Source of the DNA: Luscinia megarhynchos
Taxonomy: Eukaryota; Chordata; Aves; Passeriformes; Turdidae
Reading direction: 5' to 3'
Assembly: GCA_034336665.1 (NCBI GenBank)
Contig: CM067592.1
Coordinates: forward strand, 51,698,473-51,762,472
DNA: 64,000 nt
The notes beneath the pieces were generated by a model. It made no database searches, had not been told where the DNA came from, and saw nothing but the letters and a program-made list of their open reading frames with translations. Position numbers and translations under genes: made by a program. Shown here in pieces: positions 61,742 through 64,000 of this stretch (the stretch's first letter is position 1; every line of letters starts with the position of its first letter).

Positions 61742-63597
61742 GTAACTTCATTACTGTAAAAACAGGCACTTTTGAGAGGAACTCCAGGCCTCCAGGCATC
61801 AAGCTTCAGATCCTTCTGATCTCTGCGTCAAAACTTTCACTAACATCAAGAAATCCCAGTTTCCTTGGAGGAATTATTCCCTGTGTTTCTTGTCCAGTGA
61901 GTGATCATTATGCTCTGTCTATTCCTTATTTCCCACCTCTTACATCTGGCAGCTGGATTCCAAACCTCTTATATGTCCTTCTTTTCCTCTGTTTCAATCA
62001 GTTAATAATTTTCCAGATCTCCTTTTGACAAAAGATTCTGCTTCTACTGTAAGCATGATTTCCTCTAACAATTTTTTTTGCTCTGTGCTGACAAAGCTTT
62101 CCCATAGGCTCAGAGTGTTATTTTAGCTAGCGTGTTGGCTGAATTGTTGTGTCAGTTTTGGCACAAAAGTTGAAAAATTGCATTTAAATTTGAGGTTTAG
62201 GTGAGGTGCAGTTGGAAGGGAAATAATCTGAAGTAATGCAAAATACAATATAGGAGAAAGTAACAGACTTGACTGAGGTGCTTGGTAGATTTTTGACTTT
62301 AAGTCCTGGTAAGTATAGAGGGCACCACTGTCACAGCTAAAAAGCCTCAGCTCTGATAAAATATTTGTATTATTTTATACTGCCATCTTTGAAAGAAACC
62401 TAGATAAAAATTTGCATTGTCACACTGACAAACATTTCATGAAGAAATCATTAATGTAGCAGACAAGTGCTTTTCAGAAGGCAGTATCAACAGCAATTTT
62501 TCTGACTTCTCTCTGCCTCTACATGGGGAGTTTTTTTAATATCAGTTTTATAGCTCATCAAATCAACAGGCTATTGGTTTCAGTCTTCTGCATCAGCTTC
62601 CATAACTCCAGCACACTATGCCTAATATTTGCCATAGTAACTGAGCTTATTTCATAAAAGTGTCTTTAGCAGAAATAGAGGAAGGACAAAATCTCTCCCT
62701 CTGTCCTTAAGTTTGAAAAGTTTTCTTTGAGAGAATGCTATTGGATATCTAAGTAGTAACTCTGAATGGTTAAATTAAAGGTAAGTCTGAAATTATTTTT
62801 ATAGTCTCCTTAATAGTGACGAATCTGAATATAACTATGAAGCCTTATCTCTCCCTAAAATTATGTTCTTCAAACACCTGATGTCAAAAATGAAATAAAG
62901 TGTTTATGTATAGATTTCTGTTTATTGTGGGTATTGAGGGGTTTTCTTTGGATAAAGGTTTGCCTCTGTGGCAACTCTAAACAATGTGAGCCCCCCCTAA
63001 TAGAATCAGAGGGCATCCTGAAACTGAAGTCACTTGTACTGAGAGCTAAGATAAAATTTCCATTGATTTTTGGTTTGCATCTTATCTTCCCAGTTTATTT
63101 CCAGATGCAAATGATGAATATGATCCCAGTCTGTGAGCTGGCTTCAATTAAATGGATAGTATCATTAGCAGATGTGCTGGTTTTGCTGAAGTCTGAAGAG
63201 ACATATTTTCTTCCTTCTAAGCCATTTCTTGTTTTGTTTCCATTTGCCATGACTGTGTATGTTTGCCAGTAAAAAAGTTTTGTTAAAGTGTCTGGTGTCT
63301 AAATATGACCTCTGATAAGCATTTCTACAAATGAGTTTTTACTTCTCATCACATTCATATAGTGGTAACAGGTTTTTAATTTATTTTTTTAATACTATTT
63401 CCCTTCTTGAAAAAAGAAAAGAGACATGAGTTTGATGTATTTAAAAGAAAAGAACCTTGCATTTCAGGATGAATCCTTGAGGTACAAGCCACTTTCATGA
63501 CCAGAGTTTACAGAACAAAAATGACAGAATGTACAAGATGATCTCAAGCATATTTTGTTCAGGAGCCTCTGTCCTGCTGTGTCAAACCTTTTCCCAG

Positions 63598-63754
63598 TGA
63601 TGACAAATTTGCAGCCTTCTGTTTTTTGTTACTTAAAGATGGTTCACCTGCACGACTTGTCCTGCTTGACATGACCCAGAACAATTTCCTGTGGAGCACT
63701 AGCCAAGCTGGTTGCCTGACATTGCTAAAGAAAGCCTGTGATAAAGGATTGGTG
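63598..63754 (+). CDS. Candidate internal exon 2 of an unidentified plus-strand gene
   Basis: The acceptor is CAAACCTTTTCCCAG (AG at 63596-63597) and the donor is TTGGTG|GTAAGT, close to consensus. The 157 bases encode 52 full codons after one base that completes the Ser codon from 61682-61741. The translation includes DDKFAAFCFLLLKDGSP, then ARLVLLDMTQNNFLWSTSQ, then AGCLTLLKKACDKGLV, and the exon ends exactly on a codon boundary. Codon use (GCC, CTG, GAC, ATG ACC CAG AAC) is richer in G and C than the AT-rich flanks. The alternating hydrophobic pattern suggests beta strands or a helical repeat, but I cannot name a family. The next exon would lie beyond 64000 or in the last 245 bases, where none is evident. 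The minus strand is also partly open here, so coding on the plus strand is likely, not certain. Confidence 0.55.
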
Positions 63755-64000
63755 GTAAGTAATAAGAGAGAGTATTAGATTAACTAAAAATAATCAACTG
63801 CAGGGAAGTAAAGTATGTGGAAAGCTGTCTACTTGAGGATGACAGTGAGGTTTCTAATGTCATCAGTTTGTTTTATGACTTTGGACAGGACAGTGCTGGG
63901 CCTGGCAGTACCCCAGGGAAACCATACTCTCATCTCCAGGAAGGACACAATTAATTCTGCAATAAGAGTGAAGGAGCATGATCCTCTCATTTGTCTCTAC
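63755..64000. other. Probable intron start, right edge of window
   Basis: Begins with the GTAAGTAAT donor of the preceding candidate exon. No repeat or further exon is evident before the window ends. Confidence 0.4.

Noticed and set aside
1..64000. tRNA, rRNA, CRISPR, bacterial operons, complete retroviral gag/pol/env
   Set aside because: Looked for and not seen. The only retroviral sequence recognised is LTR, and the only LINE coding sequence is decayed CR1.

Overview
The window looks like nuclear DNA of a bird, probably a passerine. The evidence is the repeat content: short 5'-truncated pieces of chicken-repeat-1 (CR1) LINEs on both strands, and solitary avian ERVL-type LTRs whose ends read TGTCCTGG...CACGACA. 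The background is AT-rich, there is no bacterial-style gene packing, and the longest open frames lie inside repeats or low-complexity DNA. This is what a large intron or a gene-poor intergenic stretch of a macrochromosome looks like. Family names here come from remembered consensus sequences, because no search was possible.

Layout. 1-10.8 kb: unique AT-rich DNA with two complementary dinucleotide arrays, (TG)n at 2.06 kb and (CA)n at 2.64 kb. 10.8-13.1 kb: two minus-strand CR1 3' ends. 18.1 kb: a poly-A tract. 21.4-22.1 kb: a minus-strand CR1 ORF2 fragment beside a plus-strand CR1 tail. 26.4 kb: a minus-strand solo LTR with its TATA box kept. 32.8 kb: a plus-strand LTR of a related type with an AATAAA signal, truncated at its 3' end. 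35.6, 48.0, 49.0 and 50.4 kb: CR1 tails. 48.5 and 57.1 kb: long T homopolymers. 51.1 kb: T/G-rich low-complexity DNA. 54.0 kb: a plus-strand LTR of the same family as the 26.4 kb copy, so the two are inverted. 57.6 kb: a good TATA box with GC-richer DNA downstream. 60.7-61.0 kb: a compound hexanucleotide array. Isolated GC-rich patches of unknown origin lie near 43.6, 45.9, 56.2 and 59.8 kb.

Genes. No complete gene is visible. The best coding evidence is at the right edge: two plus-strand candidate exons, 61682-61741 and 63598-63754, with good splice sites and matching phase (AG|T makes a Ser codon). They join into one open frame that continues past the window. I do not recognise the protein. 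Weaker single-exon candidates lie on the minus strand at 34384-34453 and 20210-20317. Short open frames with splice-like edges are common by chance in 64 kb, so these are low confidence. I found no rRNA, tRNA, CRISPR array, operon or recognisable new biological system.
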